A stretch of 64,000 bases of DNA, from the NCBI GenBank assembly GCA_963814435.1, contig CAWFCV010000011.1, forward strand, positions 1 through 64,000, given 5' to 3'. Below the pieces are notes generated by a model. That model was given only the letters and a program-made list of their open reading frames with translations. It made no database searches and was not told the origin of the DNA. A program made the translations under genes and the position numbers. How positions within the stretch are numbered: the stretch's first letter is position 1; every line of letters starts with the position of its first letter. Positions 46,937 through 55,019 of this stretch are shown here, piece by piece. The DNA comes from JAEUPI01 sp963814435 (GTDB lineage: Bacteria; Pseudomonadota; Gammaproteobacteria; Burkholderiales; Burkholderiaceae_C).

Positions 46937-47878
46937 TCAGAACAGGGCCATGCTGAGCTTGCGTCGGTATTGCTCGATCAGCGGGTCGCCCTGGGCTTGC
47001 GTGGACTTCCCGGTGACCTCCAGCGCACCTTTGGCGGGCTCGGCAGCCGCCTTGGACGCCGGCTTGGTCATCAGTTCGAGAATGGCCACGTAGGTCTTGC
47101 GCGCAAGTTGCTCGTTCCACTCCTTGTCGCGCATCACGATTTCCAGCAGCTCGTCCATCGCCTCGGGGAACCTCGAGGCCGCGAAATGCATCTGGGCGAG
47201 CTCGAAACGCGCGCCGAAGTCGCGTTTGTTGGCCGCGATCGCCGTGGCCAGGACTTGCGCATCGCGGGCCTTCGGCGCGTGTTCGCAGGCTTCAAGCCAA
47301 TGACCCAGCGCCGCGATCCGTGCGTCGATGGCGGCCTTGCCGGCCATCGGGTCATAGGCCTGGCGCGCCTGCGGCACCCGTCCGAGTTCCAGCAGCAGCT
47401 TCACGTAGTCGCTGCGCGCGGTGTCATTACCCGGCGCGATCGCGACCGCCTGCTGCAGCTTCTCCAGCGCTGCGTCGGTGTCGCCGGCGGCTTCGAGTTC
47501 CTCGGCGGCCTCGGCTTCTGCCTCGGCCTCGGCCTCCTGCGTGCTCGGCACGTGCCGGTCGAGGAACTCGCGGATCTGCGCCTCGGGCTGCGCACCGACG
47601 AAACCATCGACCGGCGCGCCTTTGTCGAACATCACGCAGAACGGGATGCTGCGCACGCCGAAGGCTTGGCTCAGCTGGCCGGCGATCTCGGGCTGCTCGT
47701 CACTGTTCAGCTTGGCCAGCGTGAACCGCCCCGCGTAGGCAACCTCCAGCTTCTCCAGCATCGGCCCCAGGGTGCGGCACGGACCGCACCACGGCGCCCA
47801 GATGTCCAGCAGCACCGGCGCCTTCATCGAGGCGTTGATCAGGTCGGACTCGAAATTCTGCAGCGTGATATCGATCAT
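46937..47878 (-). CDS. Thioredoxin-fold co-chaperone, CnoX/YbbN-like, with TPR region
   Basis: A protein of 313 residues: an N-terminal thioredoxin domain (PVLLDIWAPWCGPCRTLGPM, with active CGPC) and a C-terminal TPR-like helical domain (LEKLQQAVAIAPGNDTARSD; FELAQMHFAASRFPEAMDEL). This matches the YbbN/CnoX group, which binds unfolded proteins and hands them to GroEL or DnaK. An acidic Glu-Ala repeat (TQEAEAEAEAEAAEELEAAG) joins the domains. The CGPC site is kept here, whereas E. coli YbbN lacks a canonical site. Divergent from purE, 93 bases between starts. Confidence 0.92.
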   Translation of the reverse strand: MIDITLQNFESDLINASMKAPVLLDIWAPWCGPCRTLGPMLEKLEVAYAGRFTLAKLNSDEQPEIAGQLSQAFGVRSIPFCVMFDKGAPVDGFVGAQPEAQIREFLDRHVPSTQEAEAEAEAEAAEELEAAGDTDAALEKLQQAVAIAPGNDTARSDYVKLLLELGRVPQARQAYDPMAGKAAIDARIAALGHWLEACEHAPKARDAQVLATAIAANKRDFGARFELAQMHFAASRFPEAMDELLEIVMRDKEWNEQLARKTYVAILELMTKPASKAAAEPAKGALEVTGKSTQAQGDPLIEQYRRKLSMALF

Positions 47879-47927
47879 GGCGTGGTCGCGGGTTCCGGGC
47901 CGCCGCTGTAGGTGAGGATGCCCCGCC

Positions 47928-47933
47928 TACAAT
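47928..47933 (+). promoter_or_regulatory. -10-like TACAAT upstream of purE
   Basis: TACAAT lies 38 bases before the purE GTG start, in the gap between divergent trx-like and purE genes. A good -35 box at 17 bases is not evident, so the assignment is weak. Confidence 0.3.
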
Positions 47934-47971
47934 GCAAGCCGTTCTTGAAGTTGTTGCGAAAGAGAGCGCTC

Positions 47972-48469
47972 GTGTCCACCGATTCGCCCGTCGTCGGCGT
48001 CCTGATGGGTTCGTCCAGCGACTGGGAGACCCTGCAGCACGCGGCCCGAATTCTCGCCGAGTTCGGGGTCGCTCACGAATGCAAGGTGATTTCCGCGCAC
48101 CGCATGCCCGACGACCTGTTCGCGTATGCCGAGGCAGCGCTGGGCCGCGGCCTCAAGGCTTTGATCGCCGGCGCGGGGGGTGCCGCCCACCTGCCTGGCA
48201 TGCTGGCGGCCAAGACGGTGGTGCCGGTGCTGGGCGTGCCGGTGGCCAGCCGGCACTTGAGCGGAGTGGATTCGTTGCATTCGATCGTCCAGATGCCTAC
48301 CGGCGTCCCGGTGGCCACCTTTGCGATCGGCCACGCTGGCGCCGCCAACGCGGCCTTGTTCGCCGTGGCCATGCTGGCCAACGAGGACGCAACGCTGCGC
48401 GAGCGCCTGCTTGCCTTTCGTGCGCGCCAGACCGAGGCGGCGCGGGCGATGAGCCAGGAACTGCGGTGA
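47972..48469 (+). CDS. purE: PurE, N5-carboxyaminoimidazole ribonucleotide mutase
   Basis: Converts N5-CAIR to CAIR in purine synthesis. 165 residues from GTG 47972, with an AGAGAG site just upstream; the open frame extends 60 bases further, but without family sequence. Signatures are VGVLMGSSSDWETLQHAARI, KVISAHRMPDDLFAYAEAAL, ALIAGAGGAAHLPGMLAAKT and HLSGVDSLHSIVQMPTGVPV. The length matches class I PurE. The stop overlaps the purK GTG start (GTGA), so the two are coupled. Confidence 0.97.
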   Translation: MSTDSPVVGVLMGSSSDWETLQHAARILAEFGVAHECKVISAHRMPDDLFAYAEAALGRGLKALIAGAGGAAHLPGMLAAKTVVPVLGVPVASRHLSGVDSLHSIVQMPTGVPVATFAIGHAGAANAALFAVAMLANEDATLRERLLAFRARQTEAARAMSQELR

Positions 48470-49632
48470 CCTCTTCGTCGGTGCTGGAGCCGGGCGCCAC
48501 CCTCGGCGTGCTCGGTGGCGGCCAACTCGGGCGCATGTTCGTGCACGCGGCGCAGCGACTCGGCTTTCGCTGTGCCGTGCTCGACCCCGATCCCGATTCA
48601 CCCGCTGGATGGGTCGCCGAGCGGCACCTGCGCGCCGACTACCTGGACGAGGCCGCGCTGCTGGGCCTGGCCGAAGAGGCGAGCGCGATCACCACCGAGT
48701 TCGAGAACGTGCCGGCGCAGGCCTTGCGCCGACTGGCCGAGCGGCGTGTCGTTTCGCCCGGCGCGCAGGCGGTGGCGATCTGCCAGGACCGGGCACTCGA
48801 AAAGGCGCATTTCGAACACTGCCGCGTGCCCTGCGCGCCCCACCTGCCCATCGATGCGAGCACCGCACTGGCGACGGTGCCGCAGCGCCTGTTGCCCGGT
48901 ATCCTGAAGAGCAACACGCTGGGCTACGACGGCAAGGGCCAGCGCATGGTGAGCGACCGTACGGCACTGGCCCAGGCCTGGCTCGACCTTGGCGCGGTGC
49001 CATGCGTGCTCGAGCGGCAGCTCGAACTGGCGCACGAGATCAGCGTCGTGCTCGCGCGCGGTCAAGACGGCCAGTGCATTCAGTTTGCGCCGTTTCAGAA
49101 TCATCATCGGCACGGCATCCTCGCGCTCACGATCTGGCCGGCAGTGGATGTGACGGCGGCCGTGCAGGCGCAGGCCGTGGCGGCGGCTCGGGCCATTGCC
49201 GAGTCGCTGCAGTACGTCGGCGTGCTGTGCGTCGAGTTCTTCGTGCTGGCCGACGGCACGCTGTGCGCCAACGAGATGGCGCCGCGGCCGCACAACTCCG
49301 GCCACTGCACCATCGACGCCAGCGACTGCAGCCAGTTCGAATTGCAGGTGCGCACGATGGCCGGCCTGCCGTTGCCCGAGCCGCGCGCTCATTCGCCGGC
49401 CTTGATGCTCAACCTGTTGGGCGATCTGTGGCTGGCCGATGGGCAGCGCCCGGTCGCGCCGGCATGGCGCGACGTGCTGGCGTTGCCCGGCGTGCACCTG
49501 CACCTGTACGGCAAGCGCCAACCGCGTCCGGGTCGCAAGATGGGCCATCTGACGGTGACCGCAGACACGCAAGACCATGCGCACCGGACAGCTCGTGAGG
49601 CGGCTCGCAGGCTCGGTCTGGCGTGGCCGTGA
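48466..49632 (+). CDS. purK: PurK, N5-carboxyaminoimidazole ribonucleotide synthase
   Basis: ATP-grasp enzyme of 388 residues that makes N5-CAIR from AIR, bicarbonate and ATP. Blocks are TLGVLGGGQLGRMFVHAAQR, SAITTEFENVPAQALRRLAE, LLPGILKSNTLGYDGKGQRM, LVLERQ-type region LERQLELAHEISVVLARG and ANEMAPRPHNSGHCTIDASD. GTG 48466 overlaps the purE stop and gives the family N-terminus; no better start exists. PurE acts on its product. The frame is intact. Confidence 0.97.
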   Translation: MTSSSVLEPGATLGVLGGGQLGRMFVHAAQRLGFRCAVLDPDPDSPAGWVAERHLRADYLDEAALLGLAEEASAITTEFENVPAQALRRLAERRVVSPGAQAVAICQDRALEKAHFEHCRVPCAPHLPIDASTALATVPQRLLPGILKSNTLGYDGKGQRMVSDRTALAQAWLDLGAVPCVLERQLELAHEISVVLARGQDGQCIQFAPFQNHHRHGILALTIWPAVDVTAAVQAQAVAAARAIAESLQYVGVLCVEFFVLADGTLCANEMAPRPHNSGHCTIDASDCSQFELQVRTMAGLPLPEPRAHSPALMLNLLGDLWLADGQRPVAPAWRDVLALPGVHLHLYGKRQPRPGRKMGHLTVTADTQDHAHRTAREAARRLGLAWP

Positions 49633-49639
49633 GCCGCGC

Positions 49640-50614
49640 ATGGGCGTGTTGAACGGCGACAGCGCCGAGTCCATCGATCGCGCAGCCCAGCAACTCGTCG
49701 CAGGCGCGTTGGTGGCGATCCCGACTGAAACGGTCTACGGTCTTGCGGCACGGGCCGACGATGACGATGCCGTGGCGGCGATCTACCGCACCAAGGGTCG
49801 ACCCGCCGACCATCCGTTGATCGTGCACGTGGCCGATCGCACCGCGGCGCAGGCATTCGCGGAGCAAATACCGCCGACTGCCCTGCGACTGATGGACGCG
49901 TTCTGGCCCGGCCCGGTGACCGTGATCGTGCGCCGCTTGCAGGGGCAGGCGACTGCCGCCGCGGCGGGACTCGACACGATCGCGCTGCGCTGCCCGGCGC
50001 ATCCGGTGGCCCGTGCGCTGCTTGCACGCTGCCGCGAGCTGGGCATCCCGGGGCTTGCAGCCCCGAGCGCGAATCGCTTCGGCGGCGTCAGCCCCACCAC
50101 GGCCGCGCACGTCGCGGCCGAGTTCGGCGGCGAGTTGCTGGTGCTCGACGGCGGCCCCTGCGAGCTGGGCATCGAGTCGGGCATCGTCGATTGCTCGGCG
50201 GCACGCCCGGTGCTGCTTCGGCCCGGCGTGTTGTCACGTGCGCAGATCGAAGCGGCGCTCGGCCAGGGCTTGACGGAGCCCGGCGCCGACGCCACGCCGG
50301 CGCCGGGCACGCTCGAGAGCCATTACGCCCCTGCGGCCACGTTGCGCCTGATGGACAGTCAGCAACTCGGCCAGGCCATCGCCTTGCTGCCGCCGACGAT
50401 GGCGGGGCTGGCGGTATATTCGCGCACCGCTCCGCGGCGCAACCCGTGGGTTCGGGCCATGCCCGACGATCCGCGCCTGGTCGCCCGTGAGCTGTACGCC
50501 GTGCTGCGGGAGTTCGACGCCCAGGGCGTCAAGCTGGTCTGGGTGGAGCGGCCGCCCGAGACGCCCGAATGGGAAGGCGTCAACGACCGGCTGCGACGCG
50601 CGGCGGCGCCCTGA
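49640..50614 (+). CDS. tsaC: TsaC/Sua5, threonylcarbamoyl-AMP synthase
   Basis: Makes threonylcarbamoyl-AMP for the tRNA t6A modification. 324 residues, the long Sua5 form with a C-terminal domain. The YrdC domain has LVAIPTETVYGLAARADDDD, IYRTKGRPADHPLIVHVADR, FWPGPVTVIVRRLQGQATAA and GLAAPSANRFGGVSPTTAAH. The Sua5 C-terminal part reads SHYAPAATLRLMDSQQLGQA. ATG 49640 is chosen over earlier in-frame codons because it lies 8 bases after purK and starts the family N-terminus. TsaB is encoded 1 kb downstream. Confidence 0.94.
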   Translation: MGVLNGDSAESIDRAAQQLVAGALVAIPTETVYGLAARADDDDAVAAIYRTKGRPADHPLIVHVADRTAAQAFAEQIPPTALRLMDAFWPGPVTVIVRRLQGQATAAAAGLDTIALRCPAHPVARALLARCRELGIPGLAAPSANRFGGVSPTTAAHVAAEFGGELLVLDGGPCELGIESGIVDCSAARPVLLRPGVLSRAQIEAALGQGLTEPGADATPAPGTLESHYAPAATLRLMDSQQLGQAIALLPPTMAGLAVYSRTAPRRNPWVRAMPDDPRLVARELYAVLREFDAQGVKLVWVERPPETPEWEGVNDRLRRAAAP

Positions 50615-50640
50615 ACTCAAATTCGACTGGATGCTCGATG

Positions 50641-51588
50641 GTGAAAGTCTTCTGGAGTTTGTTCAAACGTGCCCGCACCGTGCTGTTGGGGTCGCTGGTT
50701 GCGGCGGGCCTGCTGTCGTGCGGCGGGGGCACCTCGCAGATCGAGCCATTCGCGCCGCAGCAGGTGATCGTACTGGGCGACGAGAACAACCTGCTCACGG
50801 TCGACGGCAAGCGTTATGGCATCGGCGGCCTGGATGCCGCGAATCTTCCCGATTGCCGGCTGTTGCAGGTGTGGACGCAGTCGCTGGCGGGCAGCTTCGG
50901 CCTGGTGATGGATCGTTGCACGACCGGGACTACCGTCGCGCCGCGCGGCGTGACGCGCGCCGCCTTCGGCGCGAAGGCGGCCGACATCGACGCGCAGATC
51001 ACCGCTCAGATCGGCGTGGCGCCGCTGACGCCGAAAGACCTGTTCACGATCATGATCGGCATGCACGACATCCTCGAGCTCTACCAGCAGTACCCGACCC
51101 GAAGCGAGGAAAGCATCAGCGAAGAGCTGCGCCAGCGCGGTCACCACGTGGCCGACCAGATCAACCGCTTGATCGAAGCCAACGCGCGCGTCATCGTGTC
51201 GACCGTGCCCGACCTGGGCACGACGCCCTACGCGCTGGCGGAGCGAGCTCGAATCGCCGACACCGACCGGGCCGCCTTGCTGACTCGCCTGACCGCCGTG
51301 TACAACGCCCGCGTGCGGGTGGACATCGTGCAGGACGGCCGATTCGTCGGCCTGGTGCTCGCCGACGACCTGTCGCAGCTGATGGTGCGGGCGCCGTCGA
51401 ACTACAGCTTGACCAACGTGACGCAGGCCGCGTGCACGACCGCGCTGCCCGACTGCACGACGCAGACGCTGGTCGCCGGCGCCACCAGCACCTCGCACCT
51501 TTGGGCCGACGAGCTGCACCTGGGCCCGGTCGCGCATTCGCAGCTGTCGACGCTGGCGCAGACCCGCGCGCGCAACAACCCGTTCTGA
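50641..51588 (+). CDS. SGNH/GDSL-like lipoprotein with an altered nucleophile motif
   Basis: A protein of 315 residues with a lipoprotein signal (VLLGSLVAAGLLSC). Block I reads QQVIVLGDENNLLTVDGKRY, with GDEN where GDSL hydrolases have GDSL. A GxND-like region is TIMIGMHDILELYQQYP, with Gly-Met-His-Asp. Block V is present as DELHLGPVAHSQLSTLAQ (Asp-x-x-His). The fold is thus SGNH-like, but the usual catalytic Ser is replaced by Glu. Similar GDE-type proteins occur in Burkholderiales genomes from memory of the group. It may be an inactive binder or use another residue. The start ATG 50641 precedes the signal. Confidence 0.75.
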   Translation: MKVFWSLFKRARTVLLGSLVAAGLLSCGGGTSQIEPFAPQQVIVLGDENNLLTVDGKRYGIGGLDAANLPDCRLLQVWTQSLAGSFGLVMDRCTTGTTVAPRGVTRAAFGAKAADIDAQITAQIGVAPLTPKDLFTIMIGMHDILELYQQYPTRSEESISEELRQRGHHVADQINRLIEANARVIVSTVPDLGTTPYALAERARIADTDRAALLTRLTAVYNARVRVDIVQDGRFVGLVLADDLSQLMVRAPSNYSLTNVTQAACTTALPDCTTQTLVAGATSTSHLWADELHLGPVAHSQLSTLAQTRARNNPF

Positions 51589-51629
51589 GGCCCTGGTCCA
51601 GTCGGCGCGCGACGGTGCAGGCGCGCAGC

Positions 51630-51635
51630 TACACT
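51630..51635 (+). promoter_or_regulatory. -10-like TACACT upstream of tsaB
   Basis: TACACT ends 10 bases before the tsaB ATG and no Shine-Dalgarno sequence is visible between them. The expected transcript would start within a few bases of the start codon. Confidence 0.3.
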
Positions 51636-51645
51636 GGCGCCCCTC

Positions 51646-52368
51646 ATGGGGCCGCACCTGCTTGCACTGGACACGTCGACCGATTGCCTGGCGGTCGGGC
51701 TGCTGGCAGGCGAGCAGCAATGGCTTGCCAGCGAGCCCGGCGGCACGCGCGCCTCGTCGCGCCTGATCGCGCTGGCACTCGAACTGGTCGAACGCGGGCA
51801 GCAATCGCTGCACGGGCTCGATGCGGTGGCCTTCGGCGCCGGCCCGGGGGCGTTCACCGGTCTTCGCACGGCGTGTGCGGTGGCGCAGGGTCTGGCGTTC
51901 GGCCTGAGCAAGCCGGCCGTATCCGTGGACAGCCTGATGATCGTCGCCGAGGATGCCCGGCGCCAGGTGCAATCATCGATTGACTCGATCTGGGTCGCCA
52001 TGGACGCCCGCATGGGCGAGGCCTACGCAGCCTGCTACCGCTGGGACTCCGGCCAGTGGCTGGTCGCCATCGCGCCCGCGCTGTGGCCGGTCGACGAACT
52101 GGCGCGACACTGGCATGCCGACGCGCCCAAGGCCGTGGCCGGTTCGGCGATCGCGGCCTTCGGCACGCGGTTGCCGTGGGGCAGTGCCTTGCTGGTGGAT
52201 CGGGAGCAGGACCGGCCGGGCGCCCTGCTGGCGCTGGCGCAGCGCCGCTGGTTTGCCGGCGCGGCGGTGAGCCCTGCGAACGCCCTGCCGATCTACCTGC
52301 GCGACCGGGTGGCGTTCACCACCGCCGAGCGCGACGCGCAGCGCCTGGCTCGTCTCGGCTCGACATGA
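51646..52368 (+). CDS. tsaB: TsaB, t6A biosynthesis protein
   Basis: Partner of TsaD and TsaE in placing threonylcarbamoyl on tRNA A37. 240 residues with an ASKHA-type N-terminus (LLALDTSTDCLAVGLLAGEQ), the conserved AVAFGAGPGAFTGLRTACAV block and DSIWVAMDARMGEAYAACYR. The start is ATG 51646. The stop overlaps rimI (ATGA). TsaB-RimI pairing is typical in proteobacteria. Confidence 0.95.
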   Translation: MGPHLLALDTSTDCLAVGLLAGEQQWLASEPGGTRASSRLIALALELVERGQQSLHGLDAVAFGAGPGAFTGLRTACAVAQGLAFGLSKPAVSVDSLMIVAEDARRQVQSSIDSIWVAMDARMGEAYAACYRWDSGQWLVAIAPALWPVDELARHWHADAPKAVAGSAIAAFGTRLPWGSALLVDREQDRPGALLALAQRRWFAGAAVSPANALPIYLRDRVAFTTAERDAQRLARLGST

Positions 52369-52850
52369 AGCCCGCTGGTGACGTGTCGTTGCGGCCGATC
52401 CAGCTGCACGACCTGGACCAGCTGATGGCCATCGAGGCGGTGGCTTACCCCTTTCCCTGGAGCCGCGGCAACTTCATCGACTCGATCGTTGGGGGCTACC
52501 GCGTCTGCAAACGCGTCGACGCCGAGGGGCAGTGGCTCGGCTATTTCGTGGCCATGGCGGGTGTCGATGAAACTCATTTGCTGAATCTCACTGTCGTGCC
52601 GCAACACCAGCACCAGGGGCACGCCCGGGCAATGCTCGATGAGCTGGTGCGCTGGAGCGCGGAACGCGCAGCATCGCGCCTGTGGCTGGAGGTGCGCGCC
52701 AGCAACCTGCGGGCGCAGGCCTTGTACCGCCGTTATGGCTTCCGGGATGCCGGGCAGCGCCGCGGCTACTATCCGGCCGGCCCCACGGGGCGCGAGAATG
52801 CGATCGTCATGAGCTTCGACATTCGATGGCCTTCCGATGCGCTGGAGTGA
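52365..52850 (+). CDS. rimI: RimI-type ribosomal protein N-acetyltransferase
   Basis: A GNAT-fold enzyme of 161 residues, expected to acetylate ribosomal protein S18. Motifs are DLDQLMAIEAVAYPFPWSRG, HLLNLTVVPQHQHQGHARAM (acetyl-CoA loop Q-x-Q-G-x-A) and ASRLWLEVRASNLRAQALYR, then YGFRDAGQRRGYYPAG with the catalytic Glu/Tyr region. ATG 52365 overlaps the tsaB stop; the last 14 bases overlap the glycosylase gene. Confidence 0.94.
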   Translation: MKPAGDVSLRPIQLHDLDQLMAIEAVAYPFPWSRGNFIDSIVGGYRVCKRVDAEGQWLGYFVAMAGVDETHLLNLTVVPQHQHQGHARAMLDELVRWSAERAASRLWLEVRASNLRAQALYRRYGFRDAGQRRGYYPAGPTGRENAIVMSFDIRWPSDALE

Positions 52851-53625
52851 GCGCCAGCGAGCGATGCTCGGTGCGATGGGGGTGACCCTTTGGGCACCGT
52901 TGCGGACCACGGACGCCGAAGCGCCAAGCCCGCATCGTGCCGAAGCGGCGGCTGCACCGCGTGAGGGGCGATCGGTGGCGATCCCGCACACGCCTGCGAC
53001 ATCGGCGCCGACCGTCGTTCCGGCTGCGGATCGCGACGGTCGCGCCAGCGAGATCGCCGCGCTCGGCTGGCCGGCCTTGCGCGCGCGGGTCGCCGATTGC
53101 CAGGCCTGCCGGCTATGCGAAGGCCGCACCCAGACGGTGTTCGGGGTTGGCCACCCGCAGGCGCATTGGATGATCGTCGGCGAAGCGCCGGGCGAGCAGG
53201 AGGATCGGCAAGGCGAGCCGTTCGTCGGCAGTGCCGGGCAGCTGCTGGACCGCATGCTGTTGGCGCTCGACCTGACGCGCAGCGAGGCGCCGCCGCAGCG
53301 GCAGGTGTACATCGCCAACACGCTGAAATGCCGGCCGCCGCGCAACCGCAATCCGGAGCCCGACGAGCTGGCGCTGTGTAGCGTGTTCCTGCGGCGGCAG
53401 ATCGAGCTCGTGCAGCCGCGCATCATCCTGGCGATGGGCCGTTTCGCGGTGCAGACGCTGCTCGGCAGCACGGATCCGATCGGTCGCTTGCGCGGCCGCG
53501 TGCACCGATACGGCGAGCGGCCGGTGATCGTGACCTACCACCCGGCCTATCTGCTGCGCAGCCCGGCCGACAAGGCACGATCCTGGGCCGATCTGTGCCT
53601 GGCGGCCGCGCAGCTGGCGCACTGA
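52837..53625 (+). CDS. Family 4 uracil-DNA glycosylase
   Basis: Removes uracil from DNA; family 4 enzymes carry a [4Fe-4S] cluster. 262 residues. An N-terminal Ala/Pro-rich stretch of about 75 residues precedes the core. The core has VADCQACRLCEGRTQTVFGV (two or three cluster Cys), VGEAPGEQEDRQGEPFVGSA (motif A), NTLKCRPPRNRNPEPDELAL with a further Cys, and the His motif VIVTYHPAYLLRSPADKARS. It completes the tsaB-rimI-udg run. The start ATG 52837 overlaps rimI. Confidence 0.93.
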   Translation: MRWSERQRAMLGAMGVTLWAPLRTTDAEAPSPHRAEAAAAPREGRSVAIPHTPATSAPTVVPAADRDGRASEIAALGWPALRARVADCQACRLCEGRTQTVFGVGHPQAHWMIVGEAPGEQEDRQGEPFVGSAGQLLDRMLLALDLTRSEAPPQRQVYIANTLKCRPPRNRNPEPDELALCSVFLRRQIELVQPRIILAMGRFAVQTLLGSTDPIGRLRGRVHRYGERPVIVTYHPAYLLRSPADKARSWADLCLAAAQLAH

Positions 53626-53654
53626 TTGTGCGGCGGGCGCGGGCCTCCGGCGCG

Positions 53655-55019
53655 TCAGGTCTTCTTCTTCACCGGACGCCTCCAGCCGGCGACGGACACC
53701 TGCTTGGCACGGGCCACGGTCAGCTGGCCCGCCGGCGCGTCTTTGCCCAAGGTGCTGCCGGCGCCGACGGTGGCGCCCTCGCCGATCGTCAGCGGGGCCA
53801 CGAGCACACAATTGGAGCCCACGTGGACGTTGGCACCGATCACCGTGCGGTGCTTGTTGGCGCCGTCGTAGTTGGCGGTGATCGAGCCGGCGCCGTAGTT
53901 CACCTGCTCGCCGACCGTGGCGTCGCCCAGGTACGCGAGGTGGTTGGCCTTGGCACCCCGGGCCAGGGTGGAATTCTTCACTTCGACGAAGTTGCCGATG
54001 TGCACGTCGGGACCGAGCTGAGCGCCAGGGCGCAGGCGGGCGAACGGTCCGACCTGCGCGCCGGGCCCGATCGATGCGTCGGTGAAATGTGTGAACGGCA
54101 GGATCTGCGCGCCAGCCGCAATCGTGGTGTTGCGGATCACGCAGTTGGCGCCGACACGCACGCCGTCGCCCAGTTCGACGCGTCCTTCGAAGATGCAGTT
54201 GACGTCGATCTCCACGTCGCGACCGCAGCGCAGCTGGCCGCGCAGGTCGAACCGCGCCGGGTCGGCCATGCGCACGCCCTCGAGCATCAGCGCCTCGGCC
54301 TGGCGGCGCTGCAGCCGGCGCTCCAGGTCGGCCAGTTGGATGGCGTCGTTGATGCCCAGCACTTCGGTCTCATCGGCGACCTGGCGCGCGACCACGGATA
54401 CGCCGTCGGCCACGGCCATCGCAACGATGTCGGTCAGGTAATACTCGCCCTGCGCGTTGTCGTTGCGCAGTCGGGCGACCCAGCGTTTCAATGCCGCAGT
54501 GGGCGCGGCCATGACGCCGGTGTAGACCTCGCGCACCTCGCGCTGCGCGGTCGTCGCATCCCTGTGCTCGACGATGCCGCGCACCGATTCGCCGTCACGC
54601 AGGATGCGGCCGTAGCCGCTGGGGTCGTCCAGCACCAGCGTCAGCAACGCGAGCCGCTGTCCGGCGCACGCGTCGATCAGGGCTCGTGCCGAAGCGCCTT
54701 CGAGCAGCGGCACATCGCCATTGAGGATCAGCGTGGTGCCGTCATCGTCCAGGTGCGGCAGCACCTGCTGCACCGCGTGCCCGGTGCCCAGCTGCGGTTC
54801 CTGACGCACGCAGCGCAGCGCCTGACCGGCCAGCAACGACTCGACCTGCTCCGCGCCGAAGCCGGTGACCACCAGTGTGCGATCGGCCGACAGCACGGCG
54901 CAAGTATCCAGAACATGCTGCAATAGTGATCGGCCGGCCAGACGATGCAACACCTTGGGCAGGTCGGACTTCATCCGCGTACCCTTGCCCGCTGCCATGA
55001 TGACGATGTCGAGTGCCAT
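53655..55019 (-). CDS. glmU: GlmU, bifunctional UDP-GlcNAc pyrophosphorylase / GlcN-1-P acetyltransferase
   Basis: Makes UDP-GlcNAc for peptidoglycan and lipopolysaccharide. 454 residues. The pyrophosphorylase domain starts MALDIVIMAAGKGTRMKSDL and has VLHRLAGRSLLQHVLD and LILNGDVPLLEGASARALID. The left-handed beta-helix acetyltransferase domain has repeats such as GDGVRVGANCVIRNTTIAAG and VTANYDGANKHRTVIGANVH (read ITANYDG here), with the catalytic His region NHLAYLGDATVGEQVNYGAG. Its ATG overlaps the start codon of the divergent lipoprotein gene by two bases. Confidence 0.97.
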   Translation of the reverse strand: MALDIVIMAAGKGTRMKSDLPKVLHRLAGRSLLQHVLDTCAVLSADRTLVVTGFGAEQVESLLAGQALRCVRQEPQLGTGHAVQQVLPHLDDDGTTLILNGDVPLLEGASARALIDACAGQRLALLTLVLDDPSGYGRILRDGESVRGIVEHRDATTAQREVREVYTGVMAAPTAALKRWVARLRNDNAQGEYYLTDIVAMAVADGVSVVARQVADETEVLGINDAIQLADLERRLQRRQAEALMLEGVRMADPARFDLRGQLRCGRDVEIDVNCIFEGRVELGDGVRVGANCVIRNTTIAAGAQILPFTHFTDASIGPGAQVGPFARLRPGAQLGPDVHIGNFVEVKNSTLARGAKANHLAYLGDATVGEQVNYGAGSITANYDGANKHRTVIGANVHVGSNCVLVAPLTIGEGATVGAGSTLGKDAPAGQLTVARAKQVSVAGWRRPVKKKT

